Positions 50,030 to 58,616 of a stretch of 64,000 bases of DNA are shown here, piece by piece. Source of the DNA: JAGVSZ01 sp019137045 (lineage in GTDB: Bacteria; Pseudomonadota; Gammaproteobacteria; Burkholderiales; SG8-39); contig JAXMFT010000016.1 in the NCBI GenBank assembly GCA_046347635.1, positions 7,680 to 71,679 of the forward strand, in the 5' to 3' direction. The position numbers and the translations under genes are program-made. How positions within the stretch are numbered: position 1 is the stretch's first letter; each line of letters opens with the position of its first letter. The notes under the pieces were generated by a model, which did not search any database, was not told where the DNA came from, and was given only the letters and a program-made list of their open reading frames with translations.

Positions 50030-51384
50030 ACCGTCCGGAGCGTCGCGGCGCTGCGAGGACCACCGTCCTGGTGGTGGACGACGAGGCCGACATCCGCGAG
50101 CTGCTCGAGCTCACGCTGCTGCGCATGGGGCTGTCGGTCGAGTGTGCCGGCAGCGTCGCCGAGGCGCTGGAGCAGCTGAAGCGCCACTCGTTCGACCTGT
50201 GCCTCACCGACATGCGGCTGCCGGACGGCGACGGGCTCGACCTGGTGCGGCACATCGGGACGAACTGCTCCGACCTCCCGGTGGCGGTGATCACGGCGCA
50301 CGGCAGCACCGAGAACGCGGTTGCGGCGCTCAAGGCCGGCGCGTTCGACTACGTCTCGAAGCCGCTCTCCCTCGAGCAGCTGCGCACGCTCGTCAAGTCG
50401 GCGCTCGACCTGCCGCAGAAGGTCGCGCCCAGGACCGCGTCCGAGCACCGACTGCTCGGCGAGACGCCGCCGATCCAGCAGGTGCGCGCGACGATCGACA
50501 AGCTCGCGCGCAGCCAGGCACCGATCTACATCACCGGCGAGTCGGGCAGCGGCAAGGAGCTGGCGGCGCGGCTGATCCACGAGAACGGGGCGCGGCGGGA
50601 CCGGGCGTTCGTTGCGGTCAACTGCGGGGCGATTCCGGAGAACCTCGTCGAGAGCGAGTTCTTCGGGTATCGAAAGGGCGCGTTCACCGGTGCGGACGCC
50701 GACCGGGAGGGGTTCTTTCACGCGGCAAACTCGGGCACGCTCTTCCTGGACGAGGTCGCCGATCTCCCGCTCGCGATGCAGGTGAAGCTGCTGCGGGCGA
50801 TCCAGGAGAAGCGGGTGCGCAAGGTCGGGGCGACGTCCGAGGATCCGGTCGACGTGCGCATCATCTGCGCGACTCACCAGGATCTCGCCCGGCTGGTGGA
50901 GGCCGGGAAGTTCCGCCAGGACCTCTACTACCGGCTGGCGGTGATCGAGTTGCGCATGCCCTCGCTCAGGGAATGCCGCGAGGACATCCCGCTCCTCGCC
51001 GAGGCGATCCTCGCGCGCTTCGACGGCGAGAGCGGCCAGGCGCGGCCGCGCCTCTCGAAGGCCGCGGTCGCCGCCCTGGTCGCCTACGACTTCCCCGGCA
51101 ACGCGCGCGAGCTAGAGAACATCCTCGAGCGGGCGGTGGCGCTCTGCGCCCGCGAGGAGATCGATCCCGAGGACCTCCAGCTCGCCCCGCCGAAGATCGC
51201 GGCGGAGGAGGGAGCGAGTCCGAATGCGAAATGGCCGCTGCAGGACTATCTGGACCGGGTCGAGCGCGAGGCGATCCTGGAGGCGCTCGACAAGACCCGG
51301 TTCAACCGGACCGCCGCCGCCAAGCTGCTCGGCATCACCTTCCGGGCGCTGCGCTACCGGATGGAGCGTCTGGGCATCCATTGA
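50026..51384 (+). CDS. pilR: Sigma-54-dependent response regulator PilR
   Basis: This 452-residue NtrC-type activator has a receiver (VDDEADIR; D in LTDMRLPDGDG; K in YVSKPLS), an AAA+ domain with Walker A GESGSGKE, the sigma-54-contacting loop GAFTGA and GTLFLDEVADL, and a Fis-type helix-turn-helix end (NRTAAAKLLGITFRALRYRM). With PilS it drives pilin transcription. It overlaps both neighbours by four bases. Confidence 0.94.
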   Translation: MNRPERRGAARTTVLVVDDEADIRELLELTLLRMGLSVECAGSVAEALEQLKRHSFDLCLTDMRLPDGDGLDLVRHIGTNCSDLPVAVITAHGSTENAVAALKAGAFDYVSKPLSLEQLRTLVKSALDLPQKVAPRTASEHRLLGETPPIQQVRATIDKLARSQAPIYITGESGSGKELAARLIHENGARRDRAFVAVNCGAIPENLVESEFFGYRKGAFTGADADREGFFHAANSGTLFLDEVADLPLAMQVKLLRAIQEKRVRKVGATSEDPVDVRIICATHQDLARLVEAGKFRQDLYYRLAVIELRMPSLRECREDIPLLAEAILARFDGESGQARPRLSKAAVAALVAYDFPGNARELENILERAVALCAREEIDPEDLQLAPPKIAAEEGASPNAKWPLQDYLDRVEREAILEALDKTRFNRTAAAKLLGITFRALRYRMERLGIH

Positions 51385-51986
51385 CTCGCTCTGCGGGCCA
51401 GACGAGGCGCCCGCCGCGCGGCGGGCGGCGGCGGGCGCGGTTCGCGTTCGACGCCCGTGGACGCGCCGCGGGGGTCCGGTTCGTCGCCTCCCCGAACTGT
51501 GACGATCGGCCGGCGGGCGAGACGGTCCGGCTGGTCGTGATCCACGGCATCAGCCTGCCGCCCGGGGAGTTCGGGGGCGATGCCATCGAGCGGCTGTTCT
51601 GCAACCGCCTGGACTGCGACGCTCACCCCTACTTCGCGCAGTTGCGGGAGGTGCGGGTATCCGCCCACTTCCTCATTCGCCGCTCCGGCGAGCTGTTGCA
51701 GTTCGTGCCGTGCACGCGCCGCGCCTGGCACGCCGGAGCGTCGAGCTGGCGCGGGCGCGAGCGCTGCAACGATTTCTCGGTGGGGATCGAACTCGAAGGC
51801 ACCGACGAGATCCCGTACTCGGATCCGCAGTACGCGGCACTGGGCGAGCTCGTCACGGCCCTCGTGCGCACCTATCCCGTCGCGGACGTGGTGGGGCACG
51901 CCGACATCGCGCCGACCCGCAAGACCGACCCCGGCCCGTCGTTCGACTGGCCGCGGTTGCGCGCGCTCATCCGCCGTAGCGACTGA
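51381..51986 (+). CDS. ampD: 1,6-anhydro-N-acetylmuramyl-L-alanine amidase AmpD
   Basis: This 201-residue zinc amidase recycles peptidoglycan fragments. Zinc ligands lie in VVIHGIS and in GHADIAPTRKTDPG, and the HFLIRRSGELLQFV segment is typical. TTG is the apparent start, overlapping the pilR stop by four bases (TTGA); the next plausible start would remove conserved sequence. The N-terminal 20 residues are arginine-rich and specific to this protein. Confidence 0.9.
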   Translation: MTRSAGQTRRPPRGGRRRARFAFDARGRAAGVRFVASPNCDDRPAGETVRLVVIHGISLPPGEFGGDAIERLFCNRLDCDAHPYFAQLREVRVSAHFLIRRSGELLQFVPCTRRAWHAGASSWRGRERCNDFSVGIELEGTDEIPYSDPQYAALGELVTALVRTYPVADVVGHADIAPTRKTDPGPSFDWPRLRALIRRSD

Positions 51987-52037
51987 CCTGCGCACCCGAA
52001 CGCGTGCGTGCCGCCGCGCCGCGCGGGTGCCGGCGGC

Positions 52038-52051
52038 GTGACGCAATTCAC
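52038..52051. promoter_or_regulatory. GTGA-N6-TCAC palindrome upstream of nrdA
   Basis: A perfect GTGA-CGCAAT-TCAC dyad lies 83 bases (centre to centre) upstream of the nrdA -10 element. It has CRP/FNR-superfamily shape and matches the dyads at 14628 and 35391. Confidence 0.4.
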
Positions 52052-52101
52052 GCCGGCTGCGCGCGCGTCGGCCCGGACCGCTGAAAAGACAGAGAAAAAT
52101 G

Positions 52102-52167
52102 TTGCAAGCGAAAAACTCGCGCACTAGAATTAGTGCCGGACTGGAGGGCGCACACTATATATTGTGG
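52102..52167 (+). promoter_or_regulatory. nrdR boxes: nrdAB promoter with two NrdR boxes
   Basis: TTGCAA (52102-52107), a 17-base spacer and TAGAAT (52125-52130) form the promoter. Two NrdR boxes are placed 31 bases apart, centre to centre: GCACTAGAATTAGTGC at 52121-52136, covering the -10, and ACACTATATATTGTGG at 52152-52167, which matches the consensus at all but the last base. This spacing of three helical turns is the known arrangement for NrdR repression of ribonucleotide reductase genes. Confidence 0.9.
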
Positions 52168-52254
52168 TCGACCCGCCAGCTCGGGCCGACCGAGCCGGAC
52201 GCGGCGGGCCAGACCGAAAAGACGCGCGCAGTCGCGAGAAGAGGAGACAGCAGG

Positions 52255-55098
52255 ATGCAGCTGGCCGGTGAGAGCGCGCAGATCCAGTCCTTCGCCGTCG
52301 CGACTTTCGCCGAAGGCGCCGCTCCGGCCCAGCCTGCCGTCCTGTCCGAGTTCAGGATCATCCGCCGGAACGGGGCGGTGGCCGGCTTCGAGCCGGCGAA
52401 GATCAGCGTGGCGTTGACGAAGGCTTTCCTGGCGGTCAACGGCGGCCAGGGCGCGGCGTCCGCGCGCATCCGCGAGCTCGTCGCGACGCTCACGCAGGCG
52501 GTCGTAGCGGCCCTGGTTCGGCGCCAACCCCTCGGCGGTACCTTTCACATCGAAGACATCCAGGACCAGGTGGAGCTCGCCCTGATGCGGTCCGGGGAGC
52601 ACGACGTCGCCCGGGCCTACGTGCTCTACCGCGAGAAGCGTGCCCAGGCGCGTGCGATCGAGTCGGCCCAGCGCAGAGCGGTCGCCGCCGAGCCGGTTCT
52701 GCACGTCGTCGAGGGGGGCGAGCGCAGGCCGCTCGACACGAGCCGGCTCGCCGCCCTGATCCGGTCCGCCTGCGCGGGCCTCGGGGAGGCGGTCGAACCG
52801 CAGCTGATCCTGCGCGAGACGGTCAAGAATCTGTACGACGGCGTGCCGATGGACGAGGTGCGCAAGTCCGCCGTGCTCTCGGCCCGGGCCCTGATCGAGA
52901 AGGATCCCGGGTACTCGTTCGTCACCGCGCGCCTGCTGCTCGAAATCATCCGGCGCGAGGTGCTCGGCGAGGAGGTCGCGCAGGCCGACATGGCGACGCG
53001 CTATGCCGACTACTTTGCGCAGTTCATCAAGGACGGGATCCGGGCCGAGCTGCTCGACGAGCGGCTGGCGCGGTTCGACCTGCTCAGGCTCGGCGCGGCG
53101 CTAGATGCGTCACGCGACCTGGGGTTCGGATACCTGGGGTTGCAGACGCTCTACGACCGCTACTTCCTCCACGTGCAGGGGCGGCGCATCGAGCTGCCGC
53201 AGGCGTTCTTCATGCGCGTCGCGATGGGCCTCGCCCTGGACGAGATCAACAAGGAGGAGCGAGCGATCGAGTTCTACCGCGTGCTCTCGAGCTTCGACTT
53301 CATGAGCTCGACGCCGACCCTGTTCAATTCCGGTACGCGGCGCTCCCAGCTCTCGAGCTGCTACCTGACGACCGTGTCCGACGACCTCGACGGCATCTAC
53401 GAGGCGATCAAGGAGAACGCGCTGCTCGCCAAGTATGCCGGCGGCCTCGGCAACGACTGGACGCCCGTGCGCGCGCTCGGCAGCCACATCAAGGGCACCA
53501 ACGGCAAGTCGCAGGGCGTGGTGCCGTTCCTGAAAGTCGTGAACGACACCGCCGTCGCGGTCAACCAGGGCGGCAAGCGCAAGGGCGCGGTGTGCTCGTA
53601 CCTCGAGACCTGGCACCTCGATGTCGAGGAGTTCCTCGAGTTGCGCAAGAACACCGGGGACGACCGGCGGCGCACGCACGACATGAACACCGCGAACTGG
53701 GTGCCGGACCTGTTCATGCGCCGCGTGCTGGAGAACGGCGAGTGGACGCTCTTCAGCCCCTCCGACTGCCCCGATCTGCACGACAAGTTCGGCGCGGCGT
53801 TCGACCAAGCCTACGTCGCGTACGAGGACAAGGCTGCGCGGGGAGAACTGCGCCTGTTCAAGAAGATGCCGGCGGTGCACCTCTGGCGCAAGATGCTCTC
53901 GATGCTGTTCGAGACCGGGCATCCCTGGATCACGTTCAAGGATCCGTGCAACGTGCGCTCGCCCCAGCAGCACGTGGGGGTCGTCCACAGCTCCAATCTC
54001 TGCACCGAGATCACCCTGAACACGAGCGATCGCGAGATCGCGGTGTGCAATCTGGGGTCGGTGAACCTGGTCGCGCACATGCGCGACGGCCGGCTCGACC
54101 ACGACAAGCTCAGGCGCACCATCGGCACCGCGATGCGGATGCTCGACAACGTGATCGACATCAACTACTACGCGGTCGCCAAGGCGCGCAACTCGAACCT
54201 CAAGCACCGCCCGGTCGGCCTCGGCATCATGGGCTTCCAGGACTGCCTGCACCTGCTGCGCCTGCCGTACGGCTCGCAGGACGCGGTCGAGTTCGCCGAC
54301 CGATCGATGGAGGCGGTGGCCTACTACGCGTACTGGGCCTCCACCGAGCTTGCCGAGGAGCGCGGCCGGTATTCGAGCTTCAAGGGTTCGCTCTGGGATC
54401 GCGGCATCCTTCCGCAGGACTCGTTGCGGCTGCTGCGCGAGGAGCGCGGCGGCCACGTCGAGATCGACGCGAGCGAAACCCTCGACTGGCCGGCGCTGCG
54501 CGCGCGCATCGGGCAGCACGGGATGCGCAACTCGAACTGCCTCGCCATCGCGCCGACGGCGACGATCGCGAACATCGTCGGCGTCTCGGCGTCGATCGAG
54601 CCGACCTACCAGAACCTCTACGTCAAGTCGAACCTGTCGGGGGAGTTCACCGTCGTCAACGAGTACCTGGTGGCCGACCTGAAGAAGCTCGGGCTCTGGG
54701 ACGAGGTCATGATCGCGGACCTGAAGTACTTCGACGGCAACCTGGCGCGCATCGACCGGGTGCCGCCGGATCTGCGCCAGCTGTACGCGACGGCATTCGA
54801 GATCGAGCCGTCCTGGCTGGTCGAAGCGGGGGCGCGGCGGCAGAAGTGGATCGACCAGTCCCAATCCCTGAACCTCTACCTCGCGAACGCATCGGGGAAG
54901 CGGCTGGACGACACCTACAAGCTCGCCTGGCTGCGCGGACTGAAGACGACGTACTACCTGCGCACGCTCGGTGCGACGCACGCCGAGAAGTCCACCGTCA
55001 AGGCCGGCCAGCTGAACGCGGTTGCGGCGGAAGGGACGGCGCCCGCCGAGCCGAAGTTCTGCGCGATCGACGCCCCGGACTGCGAGGCGTGCCAGTGA
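52255..55098 (+). CDS. nrdA: Class Ia ribonucleotide reductase alpha subunit
   Basis: This 947-residue catalytic subunit reduces nucleoside diphosphates. An N-terminal ATP-cone (IIRRNGAVAGFEPAKI) and a second cone-like region (residues about 160-240) precede the barrel. Active-site residues are seen in LSSCYLTT, NLCTEITLNT and AVCNLGSVNL, and the redox-shuttling pair ends the protein in DCEACQ. I choose the ATG at 52255 because GAGGAGACAG precedes it and the NrdR boxes lie before it; an in-frame ATG at 52099 lies upstream of the -10 element. Confidence 0.95.
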   Translation: MQLAGESAQIQSFAVATFAEGAAPAQPAVLSEFRIIRRNGAVAGFEPAKISVALTKAFLAVNGGQGAASARIRELVATLTQAVVAALVRRQPLGGTFHIEDIQDQVELALMRSGEHDVARAYVLYREKRAQARAIESAQRRAVAAEPVLHVVEGGERRPLDTSRLAALIRSACAGLGEAVEPQLILRETVKNLYDGVPMDEVRKSAVLSARALIEKDPGYSFVTARLLLEIIRREVLGEEVAQADMATRYADYFAQFIKDGIRAELLDERLARFDLLRLGAALDASRDLGFGYLGLQTLYDRYFLHVQGRRIELPQAFFMRVAMGLALDEINKEERAIEFYRVLSSFDFMSSTPTLFNSGTRRSQLSSCYLTTVSDDLDGIYEAIKENALLAKYAGGLGNDWTPVRALGSHIKGTNGKSQGVVPFLKVVNDTAVAVNQGGKRKGAVCSYLETWHLDVEEFLELRKNTGDDRRRTHDMNTANWVPDLFMRRVLENGEWTLFSPSDCPDLHDKFGAAFDQAYVAYEDKAARGELRLFKKMPAVHLWRKMLSMLFETGHPWITFKDPCNVRSPQQHVGVVHSSNLCTEITLNTSDREIAVCNLGSVNLVAHMRDGRLDHDKLRRTIGTAMRMLDNVIDINYYAVAKARNSNLKHRPVGLGIMGFQDCLHLLRLPYGSQDAVEFADRSMEAVAYYAYWASTELAEERGRYSSFKGSLWDRGILPQDSLRLLREERGGHVEIDASETLDWPALRARIGQHGMRNSNCLAIAPTATIANIVGVSASIEPTYQNLYVKSNLSGEFTVVNEYLVADLKKLGLWDEVMIADLKYFDGNLARIDRVPPDLRQLYATAFEIEPSWLVEAGARRQKWIDQSQSLNLYLANASGKRLDDTYKLAWLRGLKTTYYLRTLGATHAEKSTVKAGQLNAVAAEGTAPAEPKFCAIDAPDCEACQ

Positions 55099-55126
55099 TC
55101 CGCGCCACGGGATCGCGGGAAACCGG

Positions 55127-56290
55127 ATGCTGAATTTCGACGAAGACCCCGGGTTGCGCGGCGGAGGTGTCGCGGCACCGCGATTGGTGCCGAACGCAGC
55201 TCGGGCGCAGGCGAATGCGCAGCCGGAAGCCGCGCGCGCGTCGGCTGGCGCCGGCCGGCAGGCGCAGGGGTTTCGTCGCATTCGGGTGGAGGACAAGCGG
55301 ATCATCAACGGCGGCACGGACGTCAACCAGCTGGTGCCGTTCAAGTACAAGTGGGCCTGGGAGAAGTACCTCGCGGCGTGCGCAAACCACTGGATGCCGC
55401 AGGAAATCAACATGAGCCGCGACATCGCGCTGTGGAAGGATCCGGGCGGGTTGACCGAGGACGAGCGTCGCGTGGTGAAGCGCAACCTCGGTTTCTTCGT
55501 GACCGCGGACTCGCTTGCCGCGAACAACATCGTGCTCGGGACCTACCGCCACATCACCGCGCCCGAGTGCCGGCAGTACCTGCTGCGACAGGCGTTCGAG
55601 GAGGCGATCCACACGCACGCCTACCAGTACATCGTGGAGAGCCTGGCCCTGGACGAGGGCGAGGTCTTCAACGCCTACCACGAGGTCGCGAGCATCCGGG
55701 ACAAGGACGAGTTCCTCATTCCCTTCATCGACACTCTCACCAACCCGGCGTTCAGGACCGGTACGCCCGAGGCCGACCAGGCCCTGCTGAAGAGCCTGAT
55801 CGTCTTCGCATGCATCATGGAGGGGCTGTTCTTCTACGTCGGATTCGCGCAGATTCTCGCGCTCGGACGGCAGAACAAGATGACCGGCGCCGCGGAGCAG
55901 TACCAGTACATCCTGCGCGACGAGTCGATGCACTGCAATTTCGGCATCGACCTGATCAATCAGATCAAGCTCGAGAATGCGCACTTGTGGACCGCCGAGT
56001 TCCGCGAGCAGATCCGGGCTCTATTCCAGAAGGCGGTGGAGCTCGAGTACCGCTATGCCGAGGACACCATGCCGCGCGGCGTGCTCGGCCTGAATGCGCC
56101 GATGTTCAAGGAGTATCTGCGGTACATCGCGAACAGGCGCTGCCACCAGATCGGCGTCGAGCAGCTCTACGCGGGCGCCTCCAATCCGTTTCCGTGGATG
56201 AGCGAGATGATCGATCTGAAGAAGGAGCGCAATTTCTTCGAGACGCGCGTCATCGAGTACCAGACCGGCGGCGCGCTCAGTTGGGACTAG
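55127..56290 (+). CDS. nrdB: Class Ia ribonucleotide reductase beta subunit
   Basis: This 387-residue diiron protein supplies the radical to NrdA. The metal ligands lie in TADSLAANN, FEEAIHTHAY, ACIMEGLFF and DESMHCNFGIDL, and the tyrosine four residues after the first histidine (HTHAY) is in the radical position. The first 45 residues are alanine-rich and variable. It starts 28 bases after nrdA and ends at a terminator. Confidence 0.95.
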   Translation: MLNFDEDPGLRGGGVAAPRLVPNAARAQANAQPEAARASAGAGRQAQGFRRIRVEDKRIINGGTDVNQLVPFKYKWAWEKYLAACANHWMPQEINMSRDIALWKDPGGLTEDERRVVKRNLGFFVTADSLAANNIVLGTYRHITAPECRQYLLRQAFEEAIHTHAYQYIVESLALDEGEVFNAYHEVASIRDKDEFLIPFIDTLTNPAFRTGTPEADQALLKSLIVFACIMEGLFFYVGFAQILALGRQNKMTGAAEQYQYILRDESMHCNFGIDLINQIKLENAHLWTAEFREQIRALFQKAVELEYRYAEDTMPRGVLGLNAPMFKEYLRYIANRRCHQIGVEQLYAGASNPFPWMSEMIDLKKERNFFETRVIEYQTGGALSWD

Positions 56291-56424
56291 ATGGTTGCCG
56301 CGCGAACACGATCGAACCATGATTGTGGCGACCGGGCGAGTCGCCGAAGTCCCGCGCGCTCCGCAGTTTCGGGAGCGGGGCGCGGCGATTCTGGCGCGAA
56401 GGTGCTGCGCGCTGCAGGTGCAGA

Positions 56425-56460
56425 AATGCCGGACTCCGATCGGGTGCCCGGCATTTTTTT
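56425..56460 (+). terminator. Rho-independent terminator after nrdAB
   Basis: An eight-base-pair stem (AATGCCGG with CCGGCATT) with a loop that can itself pair (CCG-AT-CGG) runs straight into seven T bases. It lies 135 bases after the nrdB stop. Confidence 0.85.
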
Positions 56461-56562
56461 CGGATGGCCGCGTTCCGCTCCGGGCGGCGACGCGCTCCCG
56501 GAGCGTGCGCGTGCGGCGACTTCGCAAGGGTGGTTGATTCGTACTTTCAAACTGACGGGGGC

Positions 56563-56919
56563 ATGACCATGGCAACGAAGGCGGGTCGGAAGAAGAAGGC
56601 TGCCACTCGCGCCAAGCCGAAGCGGAGCATCAAGCGGGCGAAGGCCAAGCGGGCAGTGAAGAAGGTCGTGGCGCGCGCCAAGGTTCGGCGAGTCGCCAAG
56701 AAGGCACGTAGGGCAAGTCCGGCCCGCAAGGCGAGGCCGGCACGCGGTGCGGTCGCCAAGGCCCGGAAGGCGGCGCCCAGGGCGGCGAAGAAGGCGGTTG
56801 CGGCTCCCGCCGCCGCTCCGGCCGTCCAGGCGCCTGCGCCGACCGTGCCGTCTCCCGCGCCCAGAACGGCGTTGAACCCCGCGGCCGCGTGGCCGTTTCC
56901 CTCGGGATCGCGTCCCTGA
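56563..56919 (+). CDS. Histone H1/AlgP-like basic protein
   Basis: This 118-residue protein is very rich in lysine, alanine and arginine (KAGRKKKAATRAKPKRSIKR and onward), changes to an alanine- and proline-rich hinge (APAAAPAVQAPAPT) and ends with NPAAAWPFPSGSRP. This is the layout of bacterial H1-like proteins of betaproteobacteria, which bind DNA non-specifically. ATG at 56563 or at 56569 (MATKAG) are both possible; the second matches the start of the small gene downstream. Confidence 0.8.
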   Translation: MTMATKAGRKKKAATRAKPKRSIKRAKAKRAVKKVVARAKVRRVAKKARRASPARKARPARGAVAKARKAAPRAAKKAVAAPAAAPAVQAPAPTVPSPAPRTALNPAAAWPFPSGSRP

Positions 56920-56942
56920 GCTGGCGGATATGTCAAGGAATT

Positions 56943-56996
56943 CGACCGGCCGGGCGAGCCGCCCGGCGGTCGGATGACCGGCCCGCGAGGGCCGGT
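56943..56996. repeat. Two tandem GC-rich hairpins between histone-like genes
   Basis: The first hairpin pairs CGACC plus GCCGGGCG (56943-56956, one bulged G) with CGCCCGGC plus GGTCG (56960-56972) around a three-base loop. The second pairs ACCGGCCC with GGGCCGGT (56977-56996) around a GCGA tetraloop. No T-run follows either. They could be RNA stabilisers, processing sites or a Rho-assisted end. Confidence 0.7.
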
Positions 56997-57039
56997 CGGT
57001 AGTGGCAGTACTTTCGTCAATCCTAGAAGGAGTTCAAGC

Positions 57040-57108
57040 ATGGCAACGAAGAGAAAAGCTGCGAAGAAGGCCGCCAAGAAGAAGACCGCCAAGAAGAAGA
57101 AGAAGTAG
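57040..57108 (+). CDS. 22-aa lysine-rich peptide, start of a broken histone-like gene
   Basis: An ATG seven bases after a strong AGAAGGAG site opens a 22-codon frame, MATKRKAAKKAAKKKTAKKK followed by two more lysines, ending in three consecutive TAG codons. The start copies that of the H1-like gene upstream (MATK-x-K). It is either a tiny basic peptide in its own right or the surviving start of the pseudogene that follows in another frame. Confidence 0.6.
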   Translation: MATKRKAAKKAAKKKTAKKKKK

Positions 57109-57407
57109 TAGTAGCGCATCGCTACCAACGACAGCAGCGAAAAACAGCGAAGAAGAGGGCTTCCGTGTAACGGAGGCCTGCCAAGAAAAAGGCCGCCCGG
57201 AGGCGGCCCAAAAAGAAAGCTGCGAAGAAGCCCGCCGAGAAAAAGGCCAAGGCGCGGATGAAGTCGACCGAGCGAGCAGCTCTACCGGCGTTGCCGGCGT
57301 TGACGGTGGCCCCTGTAGCCACCGCGACGCTGGCAGTGCCGGGGGCAGAACCTGCCCCCGCAGAACCTGCTGCAGCTTGGCCGTTTCCTACCGGGTCGCG
57401 GCTCTAG
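57109..57407 (+). pseudogene. Remnant of a second H1/AlgP-like gene (frameshifted)
   Basis: After the three stops of the 22-residue frame, the next reading frame continues with a histone-like composition: QQRKTAKKRASV, a TAA at 57168, then RRPAKKKAARRRPKKKAAKK, a proline- and alanine-rich hinge, and the end PAAAWPFPTGSRL at 57407. The end motif matches the intact gene's AWPFPSGSRP. One frameshift and a few stops therefore separate start and end of what looks like one former gene. Sequencing error in the AAG repeats could explain the shift but not the internal TAA as well. Confidence 0.65.
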
Positions 57408-57887
57408 GCGGTTGTCGAACCCTCTGCGGTCGGGCCTCTGCAAACTGGCCCGCGCCGCAGAGCTTCGGCACTGGAAGTTGTCCTCCGGCTTTCTATCGAA
57501 GGACGGCTGCATTCTACCGTCGGTCGATAGAGAAGCCGGGCCCCTTTTGCCCAAAATTTTTTTATTGTGCGGCGCGGTATAGGAGCCTGATTCTGCACGC
57601 TTTCCGGGGTGGGTTGACTTCCGATAAGAGATTCATTACATTGCGTTTTCTTCATTCATCGTAGAAGCCGCCGGACCCTTCCGGTCAACCCGGAAAGGGG
57701 CCGTTTCGGGTACCTCCGAGCCCCGCATCGAGATTTCCGCCGGCGCCGCCGGCGCGACGCGCGAACGGTTCGAGGCCGCCCTGGTGAACCGACCATCGGT
57801 CCGGTTCTCCGCCATGCACGGGCGGATGGCCTTTGCGGGGTCCGACCGCGAGGTCCGCTGCCAGACCCAGGCACGAACGGAGGTCAC
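57408..57887. other. 480-base non-coding region with long hairpin
   Basis: No gene is supported here. The first half contains a large dyad (57485-57539) and AT-rich runs including seven T bases at 57557-57563. The second half, from about 57676, has a smaller dyad (CCTTCCGG with CCGGAAAGG). The composition around 57550-57660 is the most AT-rich of the window. Short frames on both strands are unlike the proteins of this genome. Confidence 0.5.
57485..57539. ncRNA. Candidate structured RNA: 15-bp stem with inner stem
   Basis: CCGGCTTTCTATCGA (57485-57499) pairs with TCGATAGAGAAGCCGG (57524-57539), with only one bulged G. Inside, GACGG (57502-57506) pairs with CCGTC (57517-57521) around a ten-base loop. 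The result is a 55-base near-perfect hairpin. A T-run begins 18 bases later, too far for a standard terminator of this stem. It may be a small RNA or an mRNA end structure. Confidence 0.45.
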
Positions 57888-58601
57888 ATGAACGGGGATC
57901 GCACGAAGCCGCGCGAACTTGAACGCTCCTGGCGCGAAGGCGCGGCGGCGCTCATGCGCGCAACGCGGACCGGGCTCGCCGCCTTCGGCGTGCTGGCACT
58001 CGCGTTCCTGGTCTTGGACGATGCGCGCTTCGTCCCGGTGCGCGCTGCGCAGGCGGGCGGGTCCGCGCACGAGACAATGAAGCCCGAATCCATCTCACCC
58101 CACATGCCGGTCGCGCTCGACGCGCGCGTGGCGCATCGCCCGGAGCAGCGCGCGCTTGCCGACCATCTCGCGCGGCGGTTCCGCGTGGCGGCGGATGCGC
58201 TCGAGGAAGTCGTGCGCGAGGCCTATGTCGCCGGAGAGCGCACCGGTCTCGATCCGTTGCTGATTCTGTCGGTCGTGGCGGTCGAGTCGAGCTTCAACCC
58301 GATCGCCGAGAGCGATTTCGGCGCGAAGGGGCTGATGCAGGTCGTGCCGCGGTTCCACCTCGACAAGCTCGCCGCCCACGGCGGCGAGGACGCGCTGCTT
58401 CGTCCGCGCACCAACATCCGCGTGGGGGCGCAGATTCTCCAGGACTACGTGCGCCAGGCGGGCAGTCTCGAGGACGGGTTGCAGCTGTACGCGGGGGCCG
58501 CCGAAGATCCTTCCCAGGCCTATGCGCAGAAGGTCACGGCCGAGAAGCGACGCCTCGCGGCAGTGGTCGCGCGGGTGCACCGGTCCGCGACGACCACGTG
58601 A
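57888..58601 (+). CDS. Membrane-anchored lytic transglycosylase (SLT domain)
   Basis: This 237-residue protein has an N-terminal cytoplasmic tail, one transmembrane helix (GLAAFGVLALAFLVL) and a C-terminal SLT domain. The catalytic glutamate lies in VVAVESSFNPIAESDFGAKG, followed by LMQVVPRFH and a YAGA segment in place of the usual YNAG. It should cleave peptidoglycan in the periplasm. GGAGGTCAC precedes the ATG. It differs from the SLT protein behind proS by its helix anchor. Confidence 0.85.
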   Translation: MNGDRTKPRELERSWREGAAALMRATRTGLAAFGVLALAFLVLDDARFVPVRAAQAGGSAHETMKPESISPHMPVALDARVAHRPEQRALADHLARRFRVAADALEEVVREAYVAGERTGLDPLLILSVVAVESSFNPIAESDFGAKGLMQVVPRFHLDKLAAHGGEDALLRPRTNIRVGAQILQDYVRQAGSLEDGLQLYAGAAEDPSQAYAQKVTAEKRRLAAVVARVHRSATTT

Positions 58602-58616
58602 CCGGGCCCGGGCTCG

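Noticed and set aside
55127..56290. NrdB as a class Ic (tyrosine-free) reductase
   Set aside because: The tyrosine is present four residues after the first histidine ligand, so it fits class Ia.
57002..57664. A 220-codon frame running through the broken histone-like gene
   Set aside because: Its composition changes along the frame, it has no ribosome site, and a better reading is given by the lysine-rich frames with the conserved AWPFP end.
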